From Actinomycetota bacterium (GTDB lineage Bacteria > Actinomycetota > Actinomycetes > Nanopelagicales > Nanopelagicaceae): a stretch of DNA of 60,646 nucleotides. The stretch lies in contig CANBVR010000002.1 in the NCBI GenBank assembly GCA_947372965.1, forward strand, positions 1 through 60,646. Reading direction: 5' to 3'. Position numbers and translations under genes: made by a program. The notes below the pieces were generated by a model. That model was not told where the DNA came from and made no database searches. It was given only the letters and a program-made list of their open reading frames with translations. Shown in pieces: positions 17,321-24,147 of this stretch. The number at the start of each line of letters is the position of its first letter. The stretch's first letter is position 1.

Positions 17321-17539
17321 TTAGTTCGGCAAATTTCTGCGCATGGTGGTTTCATTTGGAACCACTTTCCAGATAGCAATCTGTGACGGATCGAACTCTT
17401 GGCGAGATCCATCCTTCTTTTCAACGGTAGTTAGCCCAACCAAAAAACCCAGTAAGTCTCGAAATCCACCCGCTGGCTCGTTCATCCGGATTGAAACCCG
17501 TTTTCCAATATCGCCTTCTTGTGGGCACGGGCTACTCAT
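17321..17539 (-). CDS. Small SH3-like domain protein (N-terminal domain of Rv0428c-type acetyltransferases)
   Basis: The 72-residue protein contains GDIGKRVSIRM, GGFRDLLGFLVGL, a DGS turn and IAIWKVVPN. This resembles the SH3-like N-terminal domain of actinobacterial GNAT proteins of the Rv0428c kind, where xVGRRVVVR...DVLG...V.G.VVP is typical. The acetyltransferase part is absent: the frame ends at 17321, one base from the cysS start codon. In many actinomycetes a GNAT gene with this domain lies between mshB and fdxA, so this may be its remnant or a genuine single-domain form. It is translated just ahead of cysS on the same strand. The function is unknown. Confidence 0.6.
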   Translation of the reverse strand: MSSPCPQEGDIGKRVSIRMNEPAGGFRDLLGFLVGLTTVEKKDGSRQEFDPSQIAIWKVVPNETTMRRNLPN

Positions 17540-17598
17540 AGGCCCTATTATTCAGGTATTGCCACTAGATGCTGGCCAATATCCTGGAGGGAAATGTC

Positions 17599-17913
17599 GT
17601 GACCTACGTAATTGCTGATCCTTGCGTCGATATAAAAGATAAGTCATGTATTGAAGAATGCCCAGTCGATTGCATCTACGAGGGAAATCGCATGCTTTAC
17701 ATTCAACCTGATGAATGTGTTGACTGTGGTGCCTGCGAACCAGTCTGCCCAGTTGAAGCAATTTACTATGAAGACGACATTCCAGCTGCGTCAAAAGAGT
17801 TTGGCAAGATTAACGCGGAATTCTTCCTCGAAATCGGTTCACCTGGTGGCGCGAGCAAGGTTGGTGCAACCGGTACTGATCATGCCTCAGTAAAAGCTAT
17901 TCCAGCAAAATAA
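17599..17913 (+). CDS. fdxA: Seven-iron ferredoxin (FdxA type)
   Basis: The 104-residue ferredoxin begins TYVIADPCVDIKDKSC and holds two cluster motifs: C-x7-C-x3-C-P (residues about 9-21, a 3Fe-4S site) and CVDCGACEPVCPVEAI (a 4Fe-4S site). FdxA proteins carry electrons to cytochromes P450 and other oxidoreductases. GTG 17599 is chosen because TGGAGGG (17585-17591) lies 7 bases upstream and the protein then starts as in other actinobacteria; an ATG at 17569 adds ten residues. dapC follows without any ordinary start codon, so its translation may depend on ribosomes finishing fdxA. Confidence 0.94.
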   Translation: MTYVIADPCVDIKDKSCIEECPVDCIYEGNRMLYIQPDECVDCGACEPVCPVEAIYYEDDIPAASKEFGKINAEFFLEIGSPGGASKVGATGTDHASVKAIPAK

Positions 17914-17929
17914 TTTTAAGAAGCCAGAA

Positions 17930-18997
17930 CTGAAGCTGCCAGATTTCCCGTGGGATGCGTTAGCACCCTATGGAAAGCGGGCGCGCGAGCACCCACAAGG
18001 CGCGATCGATCTCTCTGTTGGTACTCCGGTTGATGAGACACCAAAATTTATCCAGAGCGAACTTATTGCATCAAGCAACGCACCTGGCTATCCGGTGACA
18101 ACAGGTACCCCAGAACTTCGCGAAGCGATGCGAACTTGGGCGGAGAAAGTATTGGGCGCTTCTGGAGATTTTGATGTGCTCCCAACAATCGGCTCAAAAG
18201 AACTTGTGGCTTTTTTGCCAACAATTCTTGAGGCAAAAACTCTCCTTTTCCCAAAGATTGCCTATCCAACGTACCTAGTTGGTTCAATAATTTCTCAAGC
18301 TAAATCAACTGCGGTTGATATTGACCCAAGTTCATGGCCGGCGGCTGATATTGCCTGGATAAATTCACCTTCAAATCCAACTGGTCGGGTGCATTCCATA
18401 GAAGAACTCGAAGCAACAATAAGTTATTCAAAAAAGCATGGCACAGTAATTGTTAGTGATGAATGTTATTTAAATTTTCCGGCCACGGATAAAGTGCCTA
18501 CTTCTATTCTCAAAGTTGCCAAGGGTGAAAATAAGAATTTAATCGCAGTTCATTCGATGTCCAAGCGCTCAAATCTCGCTGGGTATCGCGCAGGGTTGAT
18601 CGTTGGAGACTCCCAATTAATTAAGAAAATTTTAGAGATTCGAAAGCACGCTGGAATGATGGTTCCGCTTCCAGTCCAACGGGCTATGACTGCCGCCTTG
18701 GGTGATGAAGTACATGTGCAGGAGCAAGCGGCTCGTTATCGTAAGCGCCGAGAAGTACTTCGCCCAGCGCTAGAGGCTGCTGGATTCAATATCGATTTCA
18801 CCGAAGCTGGTTTATATATTTGGTGCACGAGAAATGAAAGTGATTGGGATTCTGTCGCGTGGCTGGCCGAGCGTGGAATTCTGGCAACGCCTGGCAATTT
18901 CTATGGAGACGCTGGAAATCGTCACATTCGCGTTGCACTTACGGCAACTGATGAGCAAATCGCAATGGCAGCTAGCCGCATTACGAATTCACTCTAG
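17930..18997 (+). CDS. dapC: Succinyldiaminopimelate transaminase (DapC type); start codon non-canonical
   Basis: A PLP fold-type I aminotransferase. The conserved N-terminal piece LPDFPWDALAPYG and IDLSVGTPVD match actinobacterial DapC, NSPSNPTG is the substrate loop, and HSMSKRSNLAGYRAG holds the PLP lysine. It converts N-succinyl-2-amino-6-ketopimelate to succinyl-diaminopimelate, the step after DapD. The frame is open from 17894, after an in-frame TAA at 17891-17893. No ATG, GTG or TTG occurs in it until GTG 18095, which would delete about 55 conserved residues. CTG at 17930 or 17936 fits the expected start. I use 17930 (355 residues), but initiation is uncertain. fdxA ends 16 bases upstream in another frame. 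Confidence 0.85.
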   Translation: MKLPDFPWDALAPYGKRAREHPQGAIDLSVGTPVDETPKFIQSELIASSNAPGYPVTTGTPELREAMRTWAEKVLGASGDFDVLPTIGSKELVAFLPTILEAKTLLFPKIAYPTYLVGSIISQAKSTAVDIDPSSWPAADIAWINSPSNPTGRVHSIEELEATISYSKKHGTVIVSDECYLNFPATDKVPTSILKVAKGENKNLIAVHSMSKRSNLAGYRAGLIVGDSQLIKKILEIRKHAGMMVPLPVQRAMTAALGDEVHVQEQAARYRKRREVLRPALEAAGFNIDFTEAGLYIWCTRNESDWDSVAWLAERGILATPGNFYGDAGNRHIRVALTATDEQIAMAASRITNSL

Positions 18998-18999
18998 AA

Positions 19000-20190
19000 A
19001 TGGCTACCTCCCTGGAGTCAGCTTTTGCTGAAGCAATTGAGATATTTAACAATAAGAATTCATTAGTGAGAGTCGTACTCTCGGGTCGTCGTCGAAATAT
19101 GCAGACTTCTTGCGAGCGAATTGATATTCGTCCAGTTTTGATCAAAAATGAAATTGTAATTCAGGTGATGGAGAATGACGGCCGAGTAACAACAACTAAG
19201 AATTATGGTGCCGGAGAGTTAGATTTCAAGGCCTTAATTGAGAGTGGTTTTGCAAATATATTGATCGAACACACAACTGGAGCTCTTTCGATAAGAATCA
19301 CTAAGAAGGGCGAGGCCCTGATCCATAAAGAGAAGGGTGCTCGTGAGCAAAAACTTGAACACGATCGCAAGAAGGAGCGATTGCTTGACCCAGCAGATCC
19401 CTTTCTAATTGAAGTTGGAATCTCTGATTCAAGCGGAAAAGTTAAACCTTCACGCCAAGACAAATATCTCCAAGTAGAAGAATTCCTACGTATTTTGGTG
19501 CCGACGCTAAATTCTGCGATAGATGCCGGGCATATAAAGAAGCCAACCCCAGAGAGCCCGCTTGTCATTGCAGACCTTGGTTGTGGAAATGCCTATTTAA
19601 CTTTTGCGACCCATCAATTTCTTAAGAGTATCGGTATCCCAGTCCAAGTTATTGGCATTGATATTCGTCCACAATCTTTCAAGCGCAACAGTGAAATCGC
19701 TTCTAAGTTGGGGATTGAAAAGACTTTAATTTTTAAAGCTGAAGCGATTGATAAGACTTCAATCCAAAGTTCCGATATTGCAATTGCACTTCATGCCTGT
19801 GATACGGCAACCGATGATGCGATTGCGTGGGGAGTTAATGGGGGGTCTAAAATTCTTTTAGTTGCACCATGCTGCCAACATGACTTACAGACTCAGATGA
19901 TTAACGTTCCCCAGCCATGGAATTTATTGACCCGTCATGGCTTGATGAAAGAACGTCTCGGCGACTTGATGACTGATGGGTTACGAGCCCAAATACTTAA
20001 GCTTCTTGGTTACCGAACGGATGTAATTGAGTTTGTGGGCGGTGAGCACACGCCACGAAATATTTTGATTCGCGCAGTAAGGACTGGCGCGAAAGCCGAT
20101 GAGAAGGATCAAGTGGTTTTTGAGCAGATGTTAAATGAGTGGAAGATCGTTCCGGCCTTGCTAGAACGGGTTAATCTCCCGCATAACTAG
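19000..20190 (+). CDS. SAM-dependent methyltransferase (Methyltransf_32-like)
   Basis: This 396-residue protein has an N-terminal domain of about 170 residues rich in charged residues (MQTSCERIDIRPV, then a Lys/Arg-rich helix). The class I methyltransferase domain has motif I IADLGCGNAYLTF, an acidic turn GIDIRPQ, ALHACDTATDDA and APCCQHDL. The last two are typical of a family sometimes linked to RNA or small-molecule methylation (PF13679-like). The substrate is unknown. It starts three bases after dapC and is followed by a 119-base gap before the permease, so it closes the transcription unit. Confidence 0.82.
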   Translation: MATSLESAFAEAIEIFNNKNSLVRVVLSGRRRNMQTSCERIDIRPVLIKNEIVIQVMENDGRVTTTKNYGAGELDFKALIESGFANILIEHTTGALSIRITKKGEALIHKEKGAREQKLEHDRKKERLLDPADPFLIEVGISDSSGKVKPSRQDKYLQVEEFLRILVPTLNSAIDAGHIKKPTPESPLVIADLGCGNAYLTFATHQFLKSIGIPVQVIGIDIRPQSFKRNSEIASKLGIEKTLIFKAEAIDKTSIQSSDIAIALHACDTATDDAIAWGVNGGSKILLVAPCCQHDLQTQMINVPQPWNLLTRHGLMKERLGDLMTDGLRAQILKLLGYRTDVIEFVGGEHTPRNILIRAVRTGAKADEKDQVVFEQMLNEWKIVPALLERVNLPHN

Positions 20191-20309
20191 GCGCTAACCC
20201 ACTTAATTGCCCCCAAAACACACTACTCATCTGCACACCTACGCATTAGTAAGCCCTTACCATTTTTTTTAAGCTTCCCCGCCCTCTACAGCAATTGGGA
20301 AGGAAATCA

Positions 20310-21566
20310 ATGTCGCTTCTTTCTTGGAAACTACATGGAAACGGTAAGTCAGTAGCAGCAGGTGAAGTCGTTTCAACTGATGAACGTCTTGCTTGGCCAT
20401 TAACTATTGGTGTGGGAATTCAACACATCTGCGCAATGTTCGGTGCAACATTCTTAGTTCCGATCATTACACATTTCCCACCATCAACAACTCTATTCTT
20501 CTCGGGAATTGGAACTATCCTCTTCTTGATCATCACCCAGAACAAAGTTCCTAGTTATCTAGGTTCCTCCTTTGCATTCCTTGCACCAATCGGTGCAGCA
20601 ATGACTAATGGTGGAATGGCTGTTGCTCTAGGTGGAATTCTTGTTACCGGAGTACTCTTGGCACTTGTAGGCTTGATTGTTAAGCAAGCAGGTATTGGTT
20701 GGGTTAATTGGCTACTGCCTCCAGTTGTAACAGGCTCAATCGTAATGATTATCGGTTTTAACTTAGCCGGAGCAGCAAAGAACAATTTCGTAACTGCGCC
20801 ACTAACCGCGATTGTTACTCTCGCCGCTGTCGCCCTAGTTGGAGCGTTAACAAAGGGATTCCTAAATCGAATCAGCATATTTGCAGGTTTGGTTGTGGGG
20901 TATGTCTTTGCTTGGCTACACGGAGATATCAAGTTTGATGGCGTTAAAGCAGCCAAGTGGATTGCGATGCCTGATTTCACAACTCCTACCTTCAAGATGA
21001 GCGCAATTGTTCTCTTCATCCCAGTTGTGCTTGTTCTAATCGCTGAAAACGTTGGACACGTTAAAGCGGTATCGTCAATGACTGGCAAAGATCTTGATGA
21101 TCAAATGGGTAACGCACTTCTCGCTGATGGCCTAGCAACAACTTTGGCCGGAGCTGGAGGTGGTTCTGGTACAACTACTTATGCTGAAAATATCGGCGTA
21201 ATGGCTGCAACCAGAATTTACTCGACTGCGGCATATTGGATCGCAGCTCTAGGCGCGATCATCCTTTCACTTTCACCAAAGTTTGGCGCCGTCTTAAGCG
21301 CTACTCCAGCGGGAGTGCTTGGTGGAATCGGTGTCGTTCTCTATGGAATGATCGGAATTCTTGGTGCCAAAATTTGGATTGAGAACAAGGTTAATTTTGG
21401 AGACTCAACCAACCTATTTATCGCAGCCACAACTGTGATTATTGGTATCGCTGATATGTCCTGGACCCGTGGAAACTATTCCTTTAATGGAATAGTAAAC
21501 GGCACCCTTGTGGCAGTCATTGGATATCAACTCCTACGTGCCTTGAATAAGGCCGTCGGCAAGTAA
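20310..21566 (+). CDS. Uracil/xanthine permease, NCS2 family (UraA-like)
   Basis: The 418-residue protein has about 12-14 hydrophobic segments. It begins with a polar N-terminus and WPLTIGVGIQHICAMFGATFLVP, the first helices of NCS2 permeases, and carries IAENVGHVKA and GAGGGSGTTTYAENIG, whose Glu residues bind the nucleobase in UraA. It should import uracil (or another base) with protons, a scavenging role that suits a small planktonic genome. ATG 20310 is preferred with GGAAGGA 8 bases upstream; TTG 20295 is an alternative. The gene stands alone, with a strong hairpin terminator just downstream. Confidence 0.91.
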   Translation: MSLLSWKLHGNGKSVAAGEVVSTDERLAWPLTIGVGIQHICAMFGATFLVPIITHFPPSTTLFFSGIGTILFLIITQNKVPSYLGSSFAFLAPIGAAMTNGGMAVALGGILVTGVLLALVGLIVKQAGIGWVNWLLPPVVTGSIVMIIGFNLAGAAKNNFVTAPLTAIVTLAAVALVGALTKGFLNRISIFAGLVVGYVFAWLHGDIKFDGVKAAKWIAMPDFTTPTFKMSAIVLFIPVVLVLIAENVGHVKAVSSMTGKDLDDQMGNALLADGLATTLAGAGGGSGTTTYAENIGVMAATRIYSTAAYWIAALGAIILSLSPKFGAVLSATPAGVLGGIGVVLYGMIGILGAKIWIENKVNFGDSTNLFIAATTVIIGIADMSWTRGNYSFNGIVNGTLVAVIGYQLLRALNKAVGK

Positions 21567-21587
21567 ATAATAAGTAAGTAATTAGAT

Positions 21588-21619
21588 AAAAAAGCCTCGG
21601 TCAACACCGAGGCTTTTTT
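21588..21619. terminator. Strong intrinsic terminator after the uracil permease
   Basis: A perfect 13-base-pair stem (AAAAAAGCCTCGG / CCGAGGCTTTTTT) closes a six-base loop TCAACA, with GC-rich pairs in the middle and a T-run on the 3' side. The A-run on the other side means it could also work in the reverse direction. It isolates the permease from the oxidoreductase gene starting at 21661. Confidence 0.92.
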
Positions 21620-21660
21620 ATTTTTGGAGGTAATCTTGGGATCTAATCAAGGGGGAGATC

Positions 21661-22656
21661 ATGGCTGTAACACCATTTCGCTGGGGAATTCTTGGAGCAG
21701 GTGGAATTGCAAGCCAATTCACCCGTGATGTAATTCGAATGGAAGACCACAGGGTTATTGCAGTTGGTTCTAGAACTCAAGAGAAAGCCGATGCCTTCGC
21801 TGATCGCTTTGGAATTGCCCATCGCCATGACTCATATCAGAAGCTTGTAAATGATCCTGATGTCGATGGAATTTACGTTGCTACCCATCACCCAATGCAT
21901 ATGCGCGACACCTTGATGGCGCTAAATGCTGGCAAACCTGTACTTTGCGAAAAACCTTTCGCCATGTCTTATGAAGAGACTAAGACTATGATCGATACTG
22001 CAAAAGAGAAGAATCTTCTATTAATGGAAGCAATGTGGGCTCGGTATTTGCCACATATGATCAAAATTCGTGAAGTAATTAAGAGTGGCATCCTCGGTGA
22101 AATTATCTCAGTACGAGCAGATCATGGACAGTGGTTTCCACGTGACCCTGATTTCCGGTTATACGATCCAAAATTCGGGGGTGGGGCGCTCTTTGATTTA
22201 GGTATCTATCCGATTTCATTTGCTTCCATGGTTTTGGGTGAGCCGGATCAAATTACGGCTCGAAGTACAAAGGCATTCACTGGCGTAGATGGACAGACTT
22301 CAATCATCTTGCAATATAAGTCTGGGGCTCATGCACTTTTGAATACAACAAATCTGGCAGCAACTCCGAATCGGGCGCTCATCATTGGAACAGATGCTCG
22401 AATTGAAATTGATCGGACCTTCTACAACCCAACTAAGTGGCGCATGATCAATAATAAGGATGAGATCATCGGCGGCTGGGATCGCCAGTATTTTGGTCAC
22501 GGTCTTCGTGAAGAAGCGAAGGAGTTTGCACGTGCGTTTCGCGCTGGCGAGAAGGAGTCACCAATGCTGCCGCATTCAGAGATTCTCTCCATTATGAAAA
22601 CAGTAAGTGAAATTCAAAAGCAAATCGGACTGACCTTTGGGGAATTTGCAAAGTAG
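21661..22656 (+). CDS. Gfo/Idh/MocA-family oxidoreductase
   Basis: The 331-residue protein starts with the NAD(P)-binding WGILGAGGIASQFTRD, has the family signature CEKPFAMS (about residues 99-106), and a C-terminal alpha/beta domain with GGGALFDLGIYPI. Relatives oxidise or reduce sugars, inositols and trans-dihydrodiols with NAD(P). The substrate is not predictable. GGGGGAG lies 5 bases before the ATG. The stop overlaps the start of the sugar-nucleotidyltransferase by one base (TAGTG), so the two enzymes are coupled and may serve a sugar pathway together. Confidence 0.88.
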   Translation: MAVTPFRWGILGAGGIASQFTRDVIRMEDHRVIAVGSRTQEKADAFADRFGIAHRHDSYQKLVNDPDVDGIYVATHHPMHMRDTLMALNAGKPVLCEKPFAMSYEETKTMIDTAKEKNLLLMEAMWARYLPHMIKIREVIKSGILGEIISVRADHGQWFPRDPDFRLYDPKFGGGALFDLGIYPISFASMVLGEPDQITARSTKAFTGVDGQTSIILQYKSGAHALLNTTNLAATPNRALIIGTDARIEIDRTFYNPTKWRMINNKDEIIGGWDRQYFGHGLREEAKEFARAFRAGEKESPMLPHSEILSIMKTVSEIQKQIGLTFGEFAK

Positions 22657-23639
22657 TGACAAGTTCAAATAAGAGAGGCGCCATTCTCCTAGTTGGGGGA
22701 ATGGGAACTCGGCTGGCGCCACTTACCCTGCACACTCCAAAACCAATGCTTCCAGTGGCTGGGGTTCCATTTACTGAGCACCAGATTGTTAAAGCCAGAG
22801 AAGCTGGTATTACTGAAATAGTGCTTGCCACATCATTCAAAGCTGAACTCTTTGAACCTTATTTTGGCAATGGAAGTAAGTTAGGAATTGAAATCAAGTA
22901 CGCAATTGAAAAGCAAGCCCTAGGTACAGGTGGTGCAATTAGGAATGCAGCGCAAAGCCTTGGCGATGTTGATCAAGTCGCAATTTTCAACGGCGATGTT
23001 TTGAGTGGTCATGATTTGCTAGCCCAATTTGATTTTCATCAAAGCAAGAGCGCAGATGTAACGCTATTTCTTACTAAAGTTCCTGATGCCAGAGCTTTTG
23101 GAGCAGTTGAGATGACCTCAGATTTTGCGGTTACAGCCTTTAATGAAAAGATGGAAAATCCACCTACAAATACCATTAATGCTGGTTGCTATATTTTCAA
23201 TCGGGACGTTATAAATTCAATCCCACGCGACCTTGTAGTAAGTGTCGAGCGGGAAACTTTTCCAGAGCTCCTTTCTTCAGGTGCACGCGTATTTGGCTTC
23301 GTTGACACTTCTTATTGGTTAGACATTGGAACTCCTGCTGCCTTATTGAAAGCCTCACAAGATTTAATTGCGGGAAAAATTACTTCCGCCGCAACTCCAA
23401 GACATCAGGGTTCGTACTTGGCGCTTGCTGGAGCAGAGATTGCGCCAGATGCCGTAGTGGCTGGCTATACGGTTATTGGCGCAGGGGCGGTTATTGGCGC
23501 CGGAGCTGAGGTCACTGGATCTGTCGTAAATGATGGCGCCCGAGTTGGGGCCAGAGCAAAGTTGACCAATTGTTTTGTGTCGCCAGGTATGGAAATTCCA
23601 GATGCAACAATTGCAGAAGGTGCTTTCTTTGGTTACTAA
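22656..23639 (+). CDS. Sugar-1-phosphate nucleotidyltransferase with left-handed beta-helix (GMPP-like)
   Basis: The 327-residue protein has an N-terminal nucleotidyltransferase domain with LVGGMGTRLAPLT, KPMLPVAG and a metal-binding FNGDVL, then hexapeptide repeats at about 255-320 (GAVIGAGAEVTGSV, NDGARVGARAKL). This matches mannose-1-phosphate guanylyltransferase-like proteins such as Rv3264c, which activates mannose as GDP-mannose. Phosphomannomutase at 28.97 kb would supply mannose-1-phosphate, and the same grouping around whiB2 is seen in mycobacteria. Specificity for GTP over other nucleotides is inferred. It starts at GTG, overlapping the previous stop. Confidence 0.85.
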   Translation: MTSSNKRGAILLVGGMGTRLAPLTLHTPKPMLPVAGVPFTEHQIVKAREAGITEIVLATSFKAELFEPYFGNGSKLGIEIKYAIEKQALGTGGAIRNAAQSLGDVDQVAIFNGDVLSGHDLLAQFDFHQSKSADVTLFLTKVPDARAFGAVEMTSDFAVTAFNEKMENPPTNTINAGCYIFNRDVINSIPRDLVVSVERETFPELLSSGARVFGFVDTSYWLDIGTPAALLKASQDLIAGKITSAATPRHQGSYLALAGAEIAPDAVVAGYTVIGAGAVIGAGAEVTGSVVNDGARVGARAKLTNCFVSPGMEIPDATIAEGAFFGY

Positions 23640-23714
23640 TGTCCGTTTTACAGCTAAATCCAGATAAAAAAGTTAGAAATAACTAGATTTACGCTCAAAT
23701 ATGGCCCGCCAGGA

Positions 23715-23744
23715 CTTGACGTGAAGGGATTACAAGCGTGTAAT
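23715..23744 (+). promoter_or_regulatory. Sigma-70-type promoter of whiB2
   Basis: TTGACG (23715-23720) and TGTAAT (23739-23744) are separated by 18 bases, a close match to housekeeping -35 and -10 elements. The -10 also forms an inverted repeat with ATTACA at 23729-23734, so a regulator could cover it. Transcription from about 23751 would give a 45-base leader before the ATG at 23795. Confidence 0.6.
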
Positions 23745-23794
23745 TCTCCCAACGCCCACTGATCGCAGCGGGCAAATCTTTGAGGAGTACCCGT

Positions 23795-24067
23795 ATGAGC
23801 GATGCACGCCCAATAGGAATCGAAGGCGTAATCAATAGCGACGGCATTGAACTTTCTTGGCAGGAGCGCGCACTCTGCGCCCAGACTGACCCAGAAGCTT
23901 TCTTCCCAGAGAAGGGTGGCTCAACCCGCGAAGCAAAGCGCGTCTGTCTCTCCTGCGATGTTCGTGGGGAGTGCCTGGAATACGCACTAGCTCATGACGA
24001 GCGCTTCGGTATTTGGGGCGGCCTTTCAGAGCGGGAACGCCGCCGCCTTAAGCGCCGTTCTGCCTAA
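23795..24067 (+). CDS. whiB2: WhiB-family iron-sulfur regulator, WhiB2/WhmD type
   Basis: The 90-residue protein has the four cluster cysteines of WhiB proteins (CAQTDPEAFFP, then VCLSCDVRGEC), the turn FGIWGGLSE, and a basic C-terminus RERRRLKRRS. The 4Fe-4S cluster lets WhiB proteins bind the primary sigma factor and control specific promoters; WhiB2/WhmD governs septation and division genes. The neighbours (GDP-mannose genes upstream, DUF3499 and phosphomannomutase downstream) match the whiB2 locus of mycobacteria, which favours this subtype. ATG 23795 with GAGGAG about 8 bases upstream is preferred to one at 23780. Confidence 0.93.
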   Translation: MSDARPIGIEGVINSDGIELSWQERALCAQTDPEAFFPEKGGSTREAKRVCLSCDVRGECLEYALAHDERFGIWGGLSERERRRLKRRSA

Positions 24068-24147
24068 TTGCCGATATTTTTCTAAATTTCTTAGAAATTC
24101 TTTAGAAGAATTAACGCATTTTAAGAATCTTAGTTAAGAATTATTAA

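Noticed and set aside
20555-21088. Reverse-strand open frame of 177 residues inside the uracil permease gene
   Set aside because: Antisense to a clear NCS2 permease; Thr/Pro/Ala-rich composition typical of the complement of membrane-protein codons, and no family match or ribosome site.
24085-24099. AATTTC-TTA-GAAATT hairpin after whiB2 as a terminator
   Set aside because: Short all-AT-rich stem with one G-C pair and no T-run; too weak to call, and the stretch is simply AT-rich.
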